In this document: piece by piece, positions 1 through 8,193 of the stretch | Layout: each line of letters opens with the position of its first letter | How positions within the stretch are numbered: position 1 is the first letter of the stretch | Origin: Gemmatimonas phototrophica | GTDB taxonomy: Bacteria; Gemmatimonadota; Gemmatimonadetes; Gemmatimonadales; Gemmatimonadaceae | DNA length: 15,755 nucleotides | Direction: 5' to 3' | Assembly: GCA_945870175.1 (NCBI GenBank) | Contig: CAMBRJ010000023.1 | Location: 1-15,755, forward strand | Notes under the pieces: model-generated | The model's input: the letters and a program-made list of their open reading frames with translations, nothing else | Database searches by the model: none | What the model was told of the DNA's origin: nothing | Program-made: the position numbers and the translations under genes

Positions 1-2147
1 ACCCGGCGACGAACGCGGTGGAAGGCGTCAACATCTATCGTCAGGAAGCGGAATTCGGCAACGGTCCGATCTTCACGAACGGACGTAACGCCGGTTACAA
101 CGCCAGCCTGAGCGGTGGCACCGACGATGCCCGCTATTACATCGCGGGATCATGGGATGACGACGTCGGCATCGTGAAGCACAATTACGACAAGAAATTC
201 AGCGCCCGCGCCAACGTCGACATGACGGCGGGCAAAACGTTGCGCCTGTCGGCGAGCCTTGGACACGTGCGTGATCGCGCGCGCCTCGCACAGGGTGCGA
301 TCGACATCGATCCCTTTAGTCAGCTGGTGTGGGGCACGCCGCTCGCCCTCGGCACCGGCAAGCGTGGATTCTACAATTCGCCGCCGGAAAGCTGGGACGA
401 TGCCGTGAGCCTGGCGGATATCGATCGTACCACGCTCAGCCTCAAGGCCAACTACGCGCCGAAGCCGTGGTTCACGCACCGCTTGACCACCGGCTTCGAC
501 GTCGGCTCGGAAAACGCGTCATTCATGTATCCGCGCCAGCCACTGGGCAATCTCGACTTCCTCGCCAGCAATGGCTTGGGCTCGAAGAACGTCAACCGCA
601 GCTCGCGCACGGTGTTCACGCTCGACTACGCCGGATCGCTCAAGTACAATGTTGGCCCGTTCAGCATGACGAGTTCCATGGGCCTTCAGGCGTTCCGGAA
701 TGAACTGAGCTCGGTGGGCGCCTCGGCCCTCACCTTCCCCGCCGGTCCGATCACCACGATCTCCGGCGGCGCGACTCGCAGCGGCACCGAGGACTACCTC
801 GCCAACGCCACGGTCGGCATGTTCGTGCAGCAGGAGCTGGCCTGGAACAACCGCGTCTTCCTCACAGCCGCCGTTCGCGGTGACGACAACAGCACGTTCG
901 GCGAAGACTTCTCGGCGATCTACTATCCGAAGCTGAGCGGTTCGTGGGTGATCAGCGAAGAGCCGTGGTTCAAGATGCCCTTCACGCAGTCGCTGCGGCT
1001 ACGCGGCGCGATCGGCGCGGCGGGCACGCAGCCGGGCACCTTTGATGCGTCGCGGTTATACGACCCGAGCGTCGGCTACCAGAACGCATCGGGCCTCGTG
1101 CCCGCGTCGTTCGGTAATCCCTCACTCAAGCCCGAACGCAGCACCGAGTCGGAAGCCGGCTTCGAAGCGACGATGCTCGATGGACGCGTGGAGCTCGAGT
1201 ACACGTATTACCAGCGCAACGTGACCGACGCCATCGTCAACTCGCCGATTCCGCCCTCGGTCGGTTTCCCGGGCTCACAGGTCGTCAACATCGGCAAGGT
1301 GAAGGGCTGGGGTAACGAAGTGGGCCTGAACCTGAACGTGTTGCGCGGCGAGAAGCTGGCGTGGGAAGTCGGCACGCAGATCTCGAACAACGGCAACGAA
1401 ATCGTCAACATGGGTGGCACGCAGTTCCTCACCGTCGGCGGCGGTGGACAGGCGCAGAACCGTGTGGGCTTCGGCATTGCCGACTTCTTCATGTACAAGG
1501 TGAAGTCCGCCACGATTGATGCCAACGGCACGGTACTCACGTCGATCTGCGACGGCGGCACCGGCAAGTCGGGGCTCGAGCAGGGTGGAGCCGATGTGGC
1601 CTGCTCGGCGGCACCGCGCGTGTATTGGGGGCATTCGCAGCCCACGTGGCAGTTCGGTGTGAATTCCACGGTCACGCTGTTCAAGAACCTGCGCCTGTAC
1701 GCCCGCGTAGACGGGAACGGCGGCCACATTCAGTCGAACACCGAAATCCGCGCGCTGCACAATCAGGGATCGACCGAAGCGGTCTTGCTGCGCAACGACC
1801 CCTTGCTCCAGGTGTACCGCGCGATCGAGGCCGACGTGCCGGGTACGTACAAGGCTGGATTCCTTCGCCTCCGTGAAGTGTCGGCGACATACACGATCGC
1901 ACCGAAGTTCGTGCGGTTCATCGGCGCGCAGGGCGGCACGGTCAGCGTCGCCGGCCGTAATCTGTCAATGCTCTGGACCGAGCAGCACGGTTGGAATACC
2001 TCACGTGACGGTCGTATCGACGTCGATATTGCCGGACGCCATGCGTGGGATCCGGAGGTTCGTGCCGTGGGACAGTTGTCCAACGGATTCCAGACGATCC
2101 TGCCACCGACGGCCAGTTTCGTGACCACCGTGCGACTCACCTTCTGA
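1..2147 (+). CDS. SusC/RagA-family TonB-linked outer membrane receptor, C-terminal part (5' end outside window)
   Basis: This is the C-terminal 714 residues of a SusC-type outer-membrane beta-barrel. The frame is open to the left edge (first full codon at 3), so the GTG at 18 is not the start. The signal peptide, the carboxypeptidase-like domain and the plug, roughly 230-260 residues, lie outside the window. The visible part begins just after the plug with the SusC-typical stretch SLSGGTDDARYYIAGSW. It then alternates aromatic and polar barrel strands and ends in a terminal Phe (TTVRLTF), as expected for a BAM-inserted barrel. SusC proteins import ligands through the outer membrane using TonB energy, with a SusD lipoprotein as lid. 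That partner follows 15 nt downstream, so the two form one operon closed by the hairpin at 3439. Substrate unknown. Family assignment is secure. Confidence 0.95.
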   Translation, partial: PATNAVEGVNIYRQEAEFGNGPIFTNGRNAGYNASLSGGTDDARYYIAGSWDDDVGIVKHNYDKKFSARANVDMTAGKTLRLSASLGHVRDRARLAQGAIDIDPFSQLVWGTPLALGTGKRGFYNSPPESWDDAVSLADIDRTTLSLKANYAPKPWFTHRLTTGFDVGSENASFMYPRQPLGNLDFLASNGLGSKNVNRSSRTVFTLDYAGSLKYNVGPFSMTSSMGLQAFRNELSSVGASALTFPAGPITTISGGATRSGTEDYLANATVGMFVQQELAWNNRVFLTAAVRGDDNSTFGEDFSAIYYPKLSGSWVISEEPWFKMPFTQSLRLRGAIGAAGTQPGTFDASRLYDPSVGYQNASGLVPASFGNPSLKPERSTESEAGFEATMLDGRVELEYTYYQRNVTDAIVNSPIPPSVGFPGSQVVNIGKVKGWGNEVGLNLNVLRGEKLAWEVGTQISNNGNEIVNMGGTQFLTVGGGGQAQNRVGFGIADFFMYKVKSATIDANGTVLTSICDGGTGKSGLEQGGADVACSAAPRVYWGHSQPTWQFGVNSTVTLFKNLRLYARVDGNGGHIQSNTEIRALHNQGSTEAVLLRNDPLLQVYRAIEADVPGTYKAGFLRLREVSATYTIAPKFVRFIGAQGGTVSVAGRNLSMLWTEQHGWNTSRDGRIDVDIAGRHAWDPEVRAVGQLSNGFQTILPPTASFVTTVRLTF

Positions 2148-2162
2148 CCCACCGAGACGATC

Positions 2163-3416
2163 ATGATGAAGATCACGTTCCGGCGTGCGACGCTGGTGCT
2201 TTCGCTCGCGGCCACCGCGTCGTGCAACAGCCTCCTTGCCGTCGATAACCCTGGACGCGTCACCGCCGACGCGCTCAGCGATCCCGCGCTCGCCCCGATT
2301 CTTGAAGCAGCGGCCCTTCAGTCGGCGCAGTGCGCCTTCATGCAGTTCGCTGCCACCACCGGCATGCTCTCCGGCGAGTACCTGTCGTCGAACGGGTTCG
2401 TCGACAATCACATTTGGGAGTGGCGCGGCATCGTGGAGATCAAGCAGGCGCCGGGCGGCTGTCCGGGCAGCCGCGCGACCACGTCGATGGGTTTCTACAC
2501 GCCAGCCCAGCAGGCGCGCTTTCAGCTGGAAGATCTGAACACCCGCCTGAAGACGTTCACCGATGCACAGGTGCCCAATCGCCAGCGGATCCTCGCCGAG
2601 ACGGACGCGTACGCCGGCTACATGTACGTACTGCTCGCTGAGGCGATGTGCGAACTGGCATTCAACGGTGGGCCGAGTGTCACGTCAGCCGCGGCGTTTG
2701 CGATCGCCGAGAAGCGCTTCTCCGATGCGATTGTCACGGCGACCGCCATAAATGACGCGAGTTTGCTGAACATGGCGCGCGTTGGGCGGGCGCGGACGCG
2801 TCTGAATCTTGGCAATCTGGCGGGGGCAGCGGCCGATGCGGCACTCGTACCGAGCGGCTACACACGCATCGCCGAGTTCTCGGAGGTGGATGTTCGCCGT
2901 GAGAACCGTTTCTACAATCTCACGGTGCGGGCCAACTACCTCTCCGTCGGGCCGGACTACCGCGGCCTCACGGTGAACGGGGTGGCCGATCCGCGCGTGC
3001 GCGTGACCAACCTGAACCGCGTCGGGCTCGACAATGTGACACCGATGTGGCAACAGCAGAAGTTCAGCGTCAGCGGTGCGGCGCCGCTCACGATTGCGTC
3101 GTACGCCGAGGCGCAGTTGATCCTTGCGGAAGCGTCCACAGGTCAGACGGCGATCGATGCCATCAACCGTGTGCGTGCGCTCTCGAGCATCGCCCCGATG
3201 GCGATGCCGGCAGCGGGCACCGATATCAACGCCCTGGTGATCGAAGAGCGTCGCCGGCAGCTCTTCAGCGAAGGTCAGCGGTTCGGTGACATGCTGCGCA
3301 AGAAGATCGCGTTCCCGTCGTCGGGCGTGAACCGGAAGGGACAGTCCTACAGCACCATGACCTGCATTCCACTCCCCGACGTGGAAACGCGCAACAATGT
3401 GAACTTCAAGAGCTGA
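2163..3416 (+). CDS. SusD/RagB-family surface lipoprotein
   Basis: This 417-residue protein is the SusD partner of the receptor immediately upstream. The N-terminus is a lipoprotein signal: basic MMKITFRR, a hydrophobic core, then TASC with the lipidated Cys at residue 21. SusD proteins sit on the cell surface, fold as a TPR-like helical bundle and cap the SusC barrel to capture ligand. Family hallmarks include the helical, alanine-rich middle and the C-terminal signature EERRRQLFSEGQRFGDMLR. The final segment CIPLPDVETRNNVN resembles the usual SusD ending. It is shorter than typical Bacteroidota SusD (about 500 or more residues) but close to the other SusD in this window. The start is ATG at 2163; a second ATG follows at 2166, and neither has a strong Shine-Dalgarno. 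The 15-nt gap suggests co-transcription with the SusC gene. Ligand unknown. Confidence 0.95.
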   Translation: MMKITFRRATLVLSLAATASCNSLLAVDNPGRVTADALSDPALAPILEAAALQSAQCAFMQFAATTGMLSGEYLSSNGFVDNHIWEWRGIVEIKQAPGGCPGSRATTSMGFYTPAQQARFQLEDLNTRLKTFTDAQVPNRQRILAETDAYAGYMYVLLAEAMCELAFNGGPSVTSAAAFAIAEKRFSDAIVTATAINDASLLNMARVGRARTRLNLGNLAGAAADAALVPSGYTRIAEFSEVDVRRENRFYNLTVRANYLSVGPDYRGLTVNGVADPRVRVTNLNRVGLDNVTPMWQQQKFSVSGAAPLTIASYAEAQLILAEASTGQTAIDAINRVRALSSIAPMAMPAAGTDINALVIEERRRQLFSEGQRFGDMLRKKIAFPSSGVNRKGQSYSTMTCIPLPDVETRNNVNFKS

Positions 3417-3438
3417 CGTTCCGACTGCGGCTTGTGTC

Positions 3439-3474
3439 ACGCCCCCGCCGCGACTCCGGTCGCGGCGGGGGCGT
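3439..3474 (+). terminator. Strong hairpin terminator after the first susCD pair
   Basis: A perfect 15-bp inverted repeat (3439-3453 with 3460-3474) encloses the 6-nt loop CTCCGG, 22 nt after the SusD stop codon. The stem is almost all G:C. It is followed by TGCGTTTC rather than a clean U-tract, so it is a terminator-like hairpin of the kind often seen in GC-rich genomes. It separates the susCD operon from the next receptor gene, which therefore needs its own promoter. Confidence 0.85.
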
Positions 3475-3615
3475 TGCGTTTCACGGTCCGTTTGTGTGAG
3501 CTGAACATCAGGGAAAATGCTTTCGCGTAGCATTATTTGCGTTTTATCCCAATCCGGCGAATGTTAGGGCAGTTACCGACCCATTGGGTCACCTCCCCTT
3601 CCCGGAGCACCGCTC
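3475..3615 (+). promoter_or_regulatory. Leader region of the TonB-dependent receptor, with two small palindromes
   Basis: This 141-nt gap must hold the promoter of the receptor at 3616, because a strong hairpin precedes it. It is more AT-rich than its surroundings around 3511-3548. It contains AATGCT-N7-AGCATT at 3516-3534 and GACCCA-T-TGGGTC at 3578-3590; either could be an operator half-site pair. I found no convincing -35/-10 pair and no Bacteroidota-type TAnnTTTG box. A Shine-Dalgarno GGAG lies at 3604-3607, 8 nt before the ATG. The promoter call is inference; the palindromes are visible. Confidence 0.4.
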
Positions 3616-6363
3616 ATGATTCGCAGATGTCGTCTTGTTGCACTTGCCCTCGTTGGCAGCCTTACCGCATTCGTCGTTACCCCTCCACTACACGCCCGTC
3701 AAGCGACCGGCACCGTGGAAGGCAAAGTGACACTGAGTGTTTCCGGTGAGGTACTGCAGGGCGCCTCGATCGGCGTGGTGGGGACGCAGGTGGGCGCCAT
3801 CACACGCGCCGACGGTAGCTATCGCTTCACGATGCGCCCCGGCACGTACGAACTGCGTGTGCGCATGCTGGGCTACGCGGGCAAGACCGCCAGCATCACG
3901 GTAGCCGCGGGCGGGCGCGTGACGCAGAACTTCGTGCTGGAGAAGTCCACCACGCAGCTCGAAGCGGTGGCCGTGACCGGTTCGCGTGGCGGCGAGCGTA
4001 CGCTGGTGAAGAGCCCGGTGCCCGTGGACGTGATCAACACGGCGGCGCTGAAATCGACCGGACGCGTCGAGACGGCGCAGATGCTGCAGGCGGCGGCGCC
4101 GTCGTTGAATTTCCCGCGCCCAGCGGTGGCCGACGGCACGGACCACGTGCGCCCGGCTACGCTGCGCGGTCTCGCGCCCGACAAAACGCTGGTGCTGGTG
4201 AACGGCAAGCGCCGGTACACGAGCGCGCTGATCAACAACAACGGCACCGTGGGTCGTGGTACGTCTGCGGTGGACCTCAACGCCATCCCGGCGTCGATGA
4301 TCGACCGCATCGAAATTCTGCGTGACGGCGCCGCCGCCCAGTACGGCTCCGATGCCATCGCGGGTGTCATCAACATCATCCTGAAGGGCGCCGGCACGGG
4401 CGACGTGTTTAGCCAGACGGGCCAGTTCAACACGGATGTCCCAGGCCTCGGCAAGCGCAACGACGGTACCAACACGGTGGTGAGTGCCGACCAGGGGCTG
4501 TCGTGGGGCAACGGCGGCTATTTTCACGCCGGCGTGGAATGGCGCAACCGCGCCATGACCAACCGTACGTTTAACGATCCGCGCCAACAGTATCCCACGG
4601 GCGACGCGCGTGAAGCGACCGCGCAGCGTGCCACGCACTGGTCGGGCGACGCCGCCACGGCCGATCTGGTGGGCATGTTCAATGCCGCCCAGAACCTGAA
4701 CGACAACGTGCAGCTCTACGCGTTCGGATCCTTCGGCAAGCGGGACGGCCGGTCCACCGGCTTCTTCCGCCGTCCGATTCAGACCACGCAGGTGATCTCC
4801 AAGCTGTACCCGAACGGCTTCCTGCCGAACATCGAATCGAATATCGATGACATCTCGATCGGCGGTGGTGCGAAGGGCACGGCGAAGGGATGGGACTGGG
4901 ATCTGAGCCAGGTGTACGGCGGGAATGCCTTCCAGTTCATCATCTCGAACTCGAACAACGCCTCGATGGGGCTCGCCAGCCCGACGACCTTCGACGCCGG
5001 CACCCTCGGCTTCGGTCAGGCGCTCACCAACCTCGACGTCACGCGCAAGTTCGACATGAACGGGCGCCCGCTGCGCGTCTCGAGCGGTGCCGAGTTCCGG
5101 TGGGAGAACTACTCCATCGAGGCGGGTGAATTGGCCTCGTACGTGAACGGCGGCGTGCCCGTGCTCGACGCGGCCGGCAACCCGGTGCGCAACAGCGCCG
5201 GCAACACCTCGATCGCGTTGGTCGGGGCCCAGGTGTTTCCCGGCTTCTCGCCCAAGGATGCACTGGACCGCTCGCGCACGGCCGGCGCGGCCTACCTCGA
5301 CGTCGAAAGCGATCTGACCGCCAAGTGGCTGATCGGCGCCGCGGCGCGCTTCGAAAACTTCAGTGACTTCGGTTCGAAGGCGACGGGTAAGCTCACCTCC
5401 CGCTTCGCCGCCACCGACAAGTTCGCTATCCGCGGCGCCGCGTCGACCGGTTTCCGCGCGCCGTCGCTGCAGCAGAGCTACTTCACGTCGACCGCCACCA
5501 CGTTCGTGAACGGTCTCCCGGTGGACATCAAGACGCTCCCGGTGGACAGCAAGGAAGCGCGTCTGCTGGGCGCCCGTGATCTCAAGCCGGAAAGCTCGGT
5601 GAACCTGAGCGGCGGTATCACGATGCAGCCGACGAAGAGCCTCACCGTCACGGCGGACTACTACGACATCGCGATCAGCGATCGCGTCGTGCTCTCCGAG
5701 AATTTCATCGGCACGGGCGTCGTCAACTTCTTCGCCCAGAACGGCCTCACCGGCGTGGGCGGCGGACGCTACTTCACCAACGCCATCAACACCAAGACCA
5801 AGGGTCTCGATGTGGTCGTGAACTACGGCCTCGACCTCAAGGCCAATGGCATCGTGCGGCTCACGGCCGGCTACAACCAGAACAGGACCAAGGTGACGAA
5901 GGTCGTGGTGAACACGCCAGCGCAGCTGGGGAACCTGAACGAAACGTTGTTCGGCCGCGCCGAACGTGGCCGCATCGAGCTGGGGCAGCCGCGCAACAAC
6001 CTCGTGCTGAATGGCACGTACGAGAGGGGTGATCTCTCCCTCTCGCTGCGAGGTCAGCGTTTCGGGCAGGTCACCGGCGTGCAGGCGCTTGCCAGTGGCA
6101 CCGCGCGTCAGGTGCCGGACCTGGTGCTCAGCCCGAAGTTCATCACCGACGTCAGCGCGTCGTACAAGGTGCTCAAGCGCGCCACGCTCACGCTCGGCTT
6201 GGACAACATGTTCGACGTGTACCCGGATGCCATCAAGGATCTGGGCGACGTCGCGGCCAACTATAGCGGCCAGGGCACCTACGGCGTGTACCGCTACTCC
6301 GGCCTCTCGCCGTTCGGCTTCAACGGCCGGTACATGTATGCTCGCGTGAGCTTCGGCCTCTGA
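3616..6363 (+). CDS. TonB-dependent receptor with N-terminal carboxypeptidase-regulatory-like domain
   Basis: This is a complete 915-residue outer-membrane receptor. Residues 1-27 form a Sec signal peptide ending LHA. Residues about 31-110 are a carboxypeptidase-regulatory-like beta-sandwich (GTVEGKV, DGSYRF, LGYAGK). A TonB-box-like segment LEAVAVTGSR lies at 115-124. The plug spans about 127-257 and includes LVLVNGKRRY and DGAAAQYGSDAIAGVINIIL. The rest is a barrel ending YARVSFGL. The plug pattern is that of classical iron-complex or vitamin-type receptors rather than SusC, and no SusD gene follows, so it probably works alone. Start: ATG at 3616 with GGAG 8 nt upstream; the signal peptide begins exactly here. 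The gene stands alone between a terminator upstream and another downstream. The ligand cannot be predicted; siderophores, peptides, sugars and other compounds are all imported by this broad family. Confidence 0.95.
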   Translation: MIRRCRLVALALVGSLTAFVVTPPLHARQATGTVEGKVTLSVSGEVLQGASIGVVGTQVGAITRADGSYRFTMRPGTYELRVRMLGYAGKTASITVAAGGRVTQNFVLEKSTTQLEAVAVTGSRGGERTLVKSPVPVDVINTAALKSTGRVETAQMLQAAAPSLNFPRPAVADGTDHVRPATLRGLAPDKTLVLVNGKRRYTSALINNNGTVGRGTSAVDLNAIPASMIDRIEILRDGAAAQYGSDAIAGVINIILKGAGTGDVFSQTGQFNTDVPGLGKRNDGTNTVVSADQGLSWGNGGYFHAGVEWRNRAMTNRTFNDPRQQYPTGDAREATAQRATHWSGDAATADLVGMFNAAQNLNDNVQLYAFGSFGKRDGRSTGFFRRPIQTTQVISKLYPNGFLPNIESNIDDISIGGGAKGTAKGWDWDLSQVYGGNAFQFIISNSNNASMGLASPTTFDAGTLGFGQALTNLDVTRKFDMNGRPLRVSSGAEFRWENYSIEAGELASYVNGGVPVLDAAGNPVRNSAGNTSIALVGAQVFPGFSPKDALDRSRTAGAAYLDVESDLTAKWLIGAAARFENFSDFGSKATGKLTSRFAATDKFAIRGAASTGFRAPSLQQSYFTSTATTFVNGLPVDIKTLPVDSKEARLLGARDLKPESSVNLSGGITMQPTKSLTVTADYYDIAISDRVVLSENFIGTGVVNFFAQNGLTGVGGGRYFTNAINTKTKGLDVVVNYGLDLKANGIVRLTAGYNQNRTKVTKVVVNTPAQLGNLNETLFGRAERGRIELGQPRNNLVLNGTYERGDLSLSLRGQRFGQVTGVQALASGTARQVPDLVLSPKFITDVSASYKVLKRATLTLGLDNMFDVYPDAIKDLGDVAANYSGQGTYGVYRYSGLSPFGFNGRYMYARVSFGL

Positions 6364-6368
6364 TCGAA

Positions 6369-6392
6369 TGCCGGGTTCTTTGGAACCCGGCA
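6369..6392 (+). terminator. Hairpin terminator after the TonB-dependent receptor
   Basis: A perfect 10-bp stem TGCCGGGTTC / GAACCCGGCA with the tetraloop TTTG begins 5 nt after the receptor stop codon. It lacks a following U-tract. It most likely ends the rightward transcript, helped by the second hairpin just downstream. Confidence 0.7.
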
Positions 6393-6403
6393 CGCATGAC
6401 AAA

Positions 6404-6435
6404 CGCCCCGCCGCATCCATGGATGCGGCGGGGCG
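6404..6435 (-). terminator. Palindromic terminator between convergent transcription units
   Basis: A perfect 32-nt palindrome (16 bp per arm, centred on CCATGG) can fold as a 14-bp stem with a CATG loop. One mismatch beyond the arms, AA (6401-6402) pairs with TT (6437-6438). It lies 30 nt downstream of the last leftward gene (stop at 6466). Read on the minus strand, the stem is followed by TTTGTC, a short T-run, so it suits the leftward operon; being symmetrical it can also stop rightward readthrough. Confidence 0.75.
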
Positions 6436-6465
6436 GTTGCTGGTCGCACAACTGGTGTCACCGCG

Positions 6466-7281
6466 CTACGGCGTGCCGCCCTTCAACGCGCGATACTGCG
6501 TGAGCGCCGCATTCACCTTCTGATCGATGGCGATCTTTCCGATGGCGGCGGAGGCCTTGGTCGGATCACCAGTCACGCCAGCGTCCGGGCTGCCACCATT
6601 CGGCATGCGCTTGTCGAGCCGGATGCCGTCGGCGAACACGTACAGCAGCTGCGAGGTGTCGCTGGTGCCGGCGTGCGATCCCACCATCTGCTCATCCCAT
6701 CCGTACGTGGCCTTCAGGTAGTCGCGAATCTGAATGCGCCCCTTCTGGTAGTAGTCAACCAGCGCGTATACACGGACGCCTGTGCCCGCCCACTCGGCGT
6801 TGAGCGCATTCGCCACAGCCGTGAGGCCCGCCTGATTGCCACCGCTATCGCCGATCAGCAGAATGTCGGTGAATCCCGACACGCGCAGTGATCGCACGGC
6901 CGCGTCGAGCAACCGGTCGTAGCTGGGCGACGGATGCGAAATGACGCCGGGCTTGTCGCCGAAGTTCGGGCGGGTGTAGTCGCCCTCGGGCACGTACTGC
7001 ACCGTGGGCGCCACCAGCGCATTGCCGAGTTGCTGCGCGATCTGCCCGGCGGCGAAGGTGACGATGTAATTGTGTTTGCCCATCACCATGTGGGGACCGT
7101 TCTGCTCGGTGCCGCCGGTGGGGATGATCGCCACCCGCTTGCCACCCTGAATGGCATCACGAATCTCGGTCCAGGTCATGGCCTCGAGATACGGCGCGGC
7201 CAGCAGATTCGGGCGTTCCTGCGCGTGCAGCGCCGACGTGGTCGCCAGTGAGACGAGTGCGGCCGTTAGCAGTTTGTGCAT
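6466..7281 (-). CDS. Exported creatininase-family protein, second of a tandem pair
   Basis: This 271-residue protein belongs to the creatininase family of metal-dependent amidohydrolases (creatinine hydrolase, MftE, FAPy deformylase). Those I know of are cytosolic, but residues 1-20 here are a Sec signal peptide ending ALHA, which points to the periplasm. Visible motifs: GGTEQNGPHMVMGKHN (E59, N61, H64, H70), IGDSGGNQ (D145), SHAGTSDTS (H203, D208) and a C-terminal GDPTKAS block. In the classical enzyme the first motif is ExHGPH followed by a ligand Asp, and the second is NGHxEN. Here the His is Asn, the Asp position is His, and the NGH motif has become GDS, so the metal site is altered. The start codon overlaps the stop of the upstream paralogue (TGATG) behind a GGAGG Shine-Dalgarno. 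It is the last gene of the susCD-led operon. Fold assignment is firm; reaction and substrate are unknown. Confidence 0.9.
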   Translation of the reverse strand: MHKLLTAALVSLATTSALHAQERPNLLAAPYLEAMTWTEIRDAIQGGKRVAIIPTGGTEQNGPHMVMGKHNYIVTFAAGQIAQQLGNALVAPTVQYVPEGDYTRPNFGDKPGVISHPSPSYDRLLDAAVRSLRVSGFTDILLIGDSGGNQAGLTAVANALNAEWAGTGVRVYALVDYYQKGRIQIRDYLKATYGWDEQMVGSHAGTSDTSQLLYVFADGIRLDKRMPNGGSPDAGVTGDPTKASAAIGKIAIDQKVNAALTQYRALKGGTP

Positions 7282-8108
7282 CAGTATCCTCCGGTCGTGG
7301 CGCGCGACGCACGAATCTGCGCCAACGCGTTATCGATCTTGATCTGCACCAGCGATTTCCCGAGCGCGGCGGTGGCTTTCGTAGGATCGCCATTCACACC
7401 ACTGTCGGGAGCACCACCGCTCGGAGCCAGCCGGTCGCGACGCACGAGGGCCGGGTTGACGAACAGCAGTTCCGACGTATCGACCATCCCGGCATGGCTG
7501 CCGATGGCGTCCAGCGAAAAACCAAGACCGCCGAGATAGGTGCGAATGTCCGCCGCGGATTTCGTGTAGTAATCGCCAATGAACATGGCGCGAGCACCCG
7601 TGCCCTTCCACGCGGCGTTGAGCTGGTCGGCGGCCGCCTTCATGCCGTTCTGATTTCCGCCGGAATCGCCGATTAGAATGACCGTCGTGAAGCCACCGGC
7701 GCGCAAACTCTTGGCCGCATGCAGCAGCAGTTCGATGAACCGATCTTCGGGGAGCGTAATCGAGCCCGCCTTCGCCATGTGGCCGCGAAGCGGCAACTCC
7801 CAGCTTCCCTCGGGGACGTAGGTAATGATGGGCGCGATCAGCGCGTCGCCGAGGGTGCGGGCGATACGCTCGGTGGTGTGCTGCAGCACGTACTTGTGCT
7901 CACCGGTGACCATGTGCGGGCCTTTCTGCTCCTGGCCGGCGGTGCCGATAATGACCGTCTTGGTTCCGGCGAGCATACGATCACGGATCTCCGTCCATGT
8001 GAGCTCGTCGATGAATACCGGCGGCGCGGCTTTCGCTGCGTTGGGCTGCGCGTCGGCGCGGGTTCCGGCGAGTAACAGCGCCATCATCGTGAAATACGGC
8101 AATCGCAT
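7281..8108 (-). CDS. Exported creatininase-family protein, first of a tandem pair
   Basis: This 275-residue protein is a paralogue of the gene it overlaps downstream. The N-terminus (MRLPYFTMMALLLAGTRADA) is a Sec signal peptide, so the enzyme should act outside the cytoplasm. Motifs in order: ELTWTEIRD (35-43), GQEQKGPHMVTGEHK (E60, K62, H65, H71), YVPEGS (97-102), IGDSGGNQ (146-153, D148), GSHAGMVDTSE (203-213, H205, D210) and GDPTKAT (240-246). The position of the classical second ligand (the His of ExHGPH) is Lys here and Asn in the paralogue. Both copies have His where the classical Asp ligand sits, and GDSGG in place of NGHxE. The unusual set is therefore shared and probably functional rather than decay. 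Start: ATG with AGGAG at 8118-8122, 9 nt upstream. The 110-nt gap to the SusD stop holds two hairpins. Substrate unknown; a cyclic amide or lactam is the family-based guess. Confidence 0.9.
   Translation of the reverse strand: MRLPYFTMMALLLAGTRADAQPNAAKAAPPVFIDELTWTEIRDRMLAGTKTVIIGTAGQEQKGPHMVTGEHKYVLQHTTERIARTLGDALIAPIITYVPEGSWELPLRGHMAKAGSITLPEDRFIELLLHAAKSLRAGGFTTVILIGDSGGNQNGMKAAADQLNAAWKGTGARAMFIGDYYTKSAADIRTYLGGLGFSLDAIGSHAGMVDTSELLFVNPALVRRDRLAPSGGAPDSGVNGDPTKATAALGKSLVQIKIDNALAQIRASRATTGGY
7288..7292 (-). promoter_or_regulatory. Ribosome binding site inside the upstream creatininase gene
   Basis: On the minus strand GGAGG lies 6 nt before the ATG whose A is also the last base of the upstream TGA stop (TGATG at 7279-7283). 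This fixes the start of the downstream creatininase gene and implies translational coupling of the two paralogues. Confidence 0.85.
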
Positions 8109-8145
8109 CGACTGCGTCTCCTGTGTCGGTCTGGGGGGAAGCCAA

Positions 8146-8175
8146 ACGTGGCGCCCGAAACTCCGGACGCCACGT
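8146..8175 (-). terminator. Hairpin between susD and the first creatininase gene (distal)
   Basis: Arms ACGTGGCG (8146-8153) and CGCCACGT (8168-8175) pair perfectly over 8 bp; after one mismatch a further 3 bp (CCG/CGG) close a 6-nt loop. On the minus strand the stem is followed by TTTGGCTTCC, a weak T-run. Only 23 nt separate it from the Shine-Dalgarno of the next gene, leaving little room for a new promoter. It may therefore be a partial terminator or an mRNA-stabilising stem inside an operon. Confidence 0.55.
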
Positions 8176-8193
8176 CATCAATCACCACACGAT

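Noticed and set aside
3485..3545. Bacteroidota-type promoter (TTTG at about -33, TAnnTTTG at -7) before the TonB-dependent receptor
   Set aside because: TTTG occurs at 3536-3539 but the TA is not at the required spacing, and the genome does not look like Bacteroidota.
3688..6420. A 910-residue open frame on the minus strand
   Set aside because: It lies antisense to the TonB-dependent receptor, is rich in His, Arg, Gly and Ala with no domain pattern, and its length is expected from GC-rich codon use on the opposite strand.
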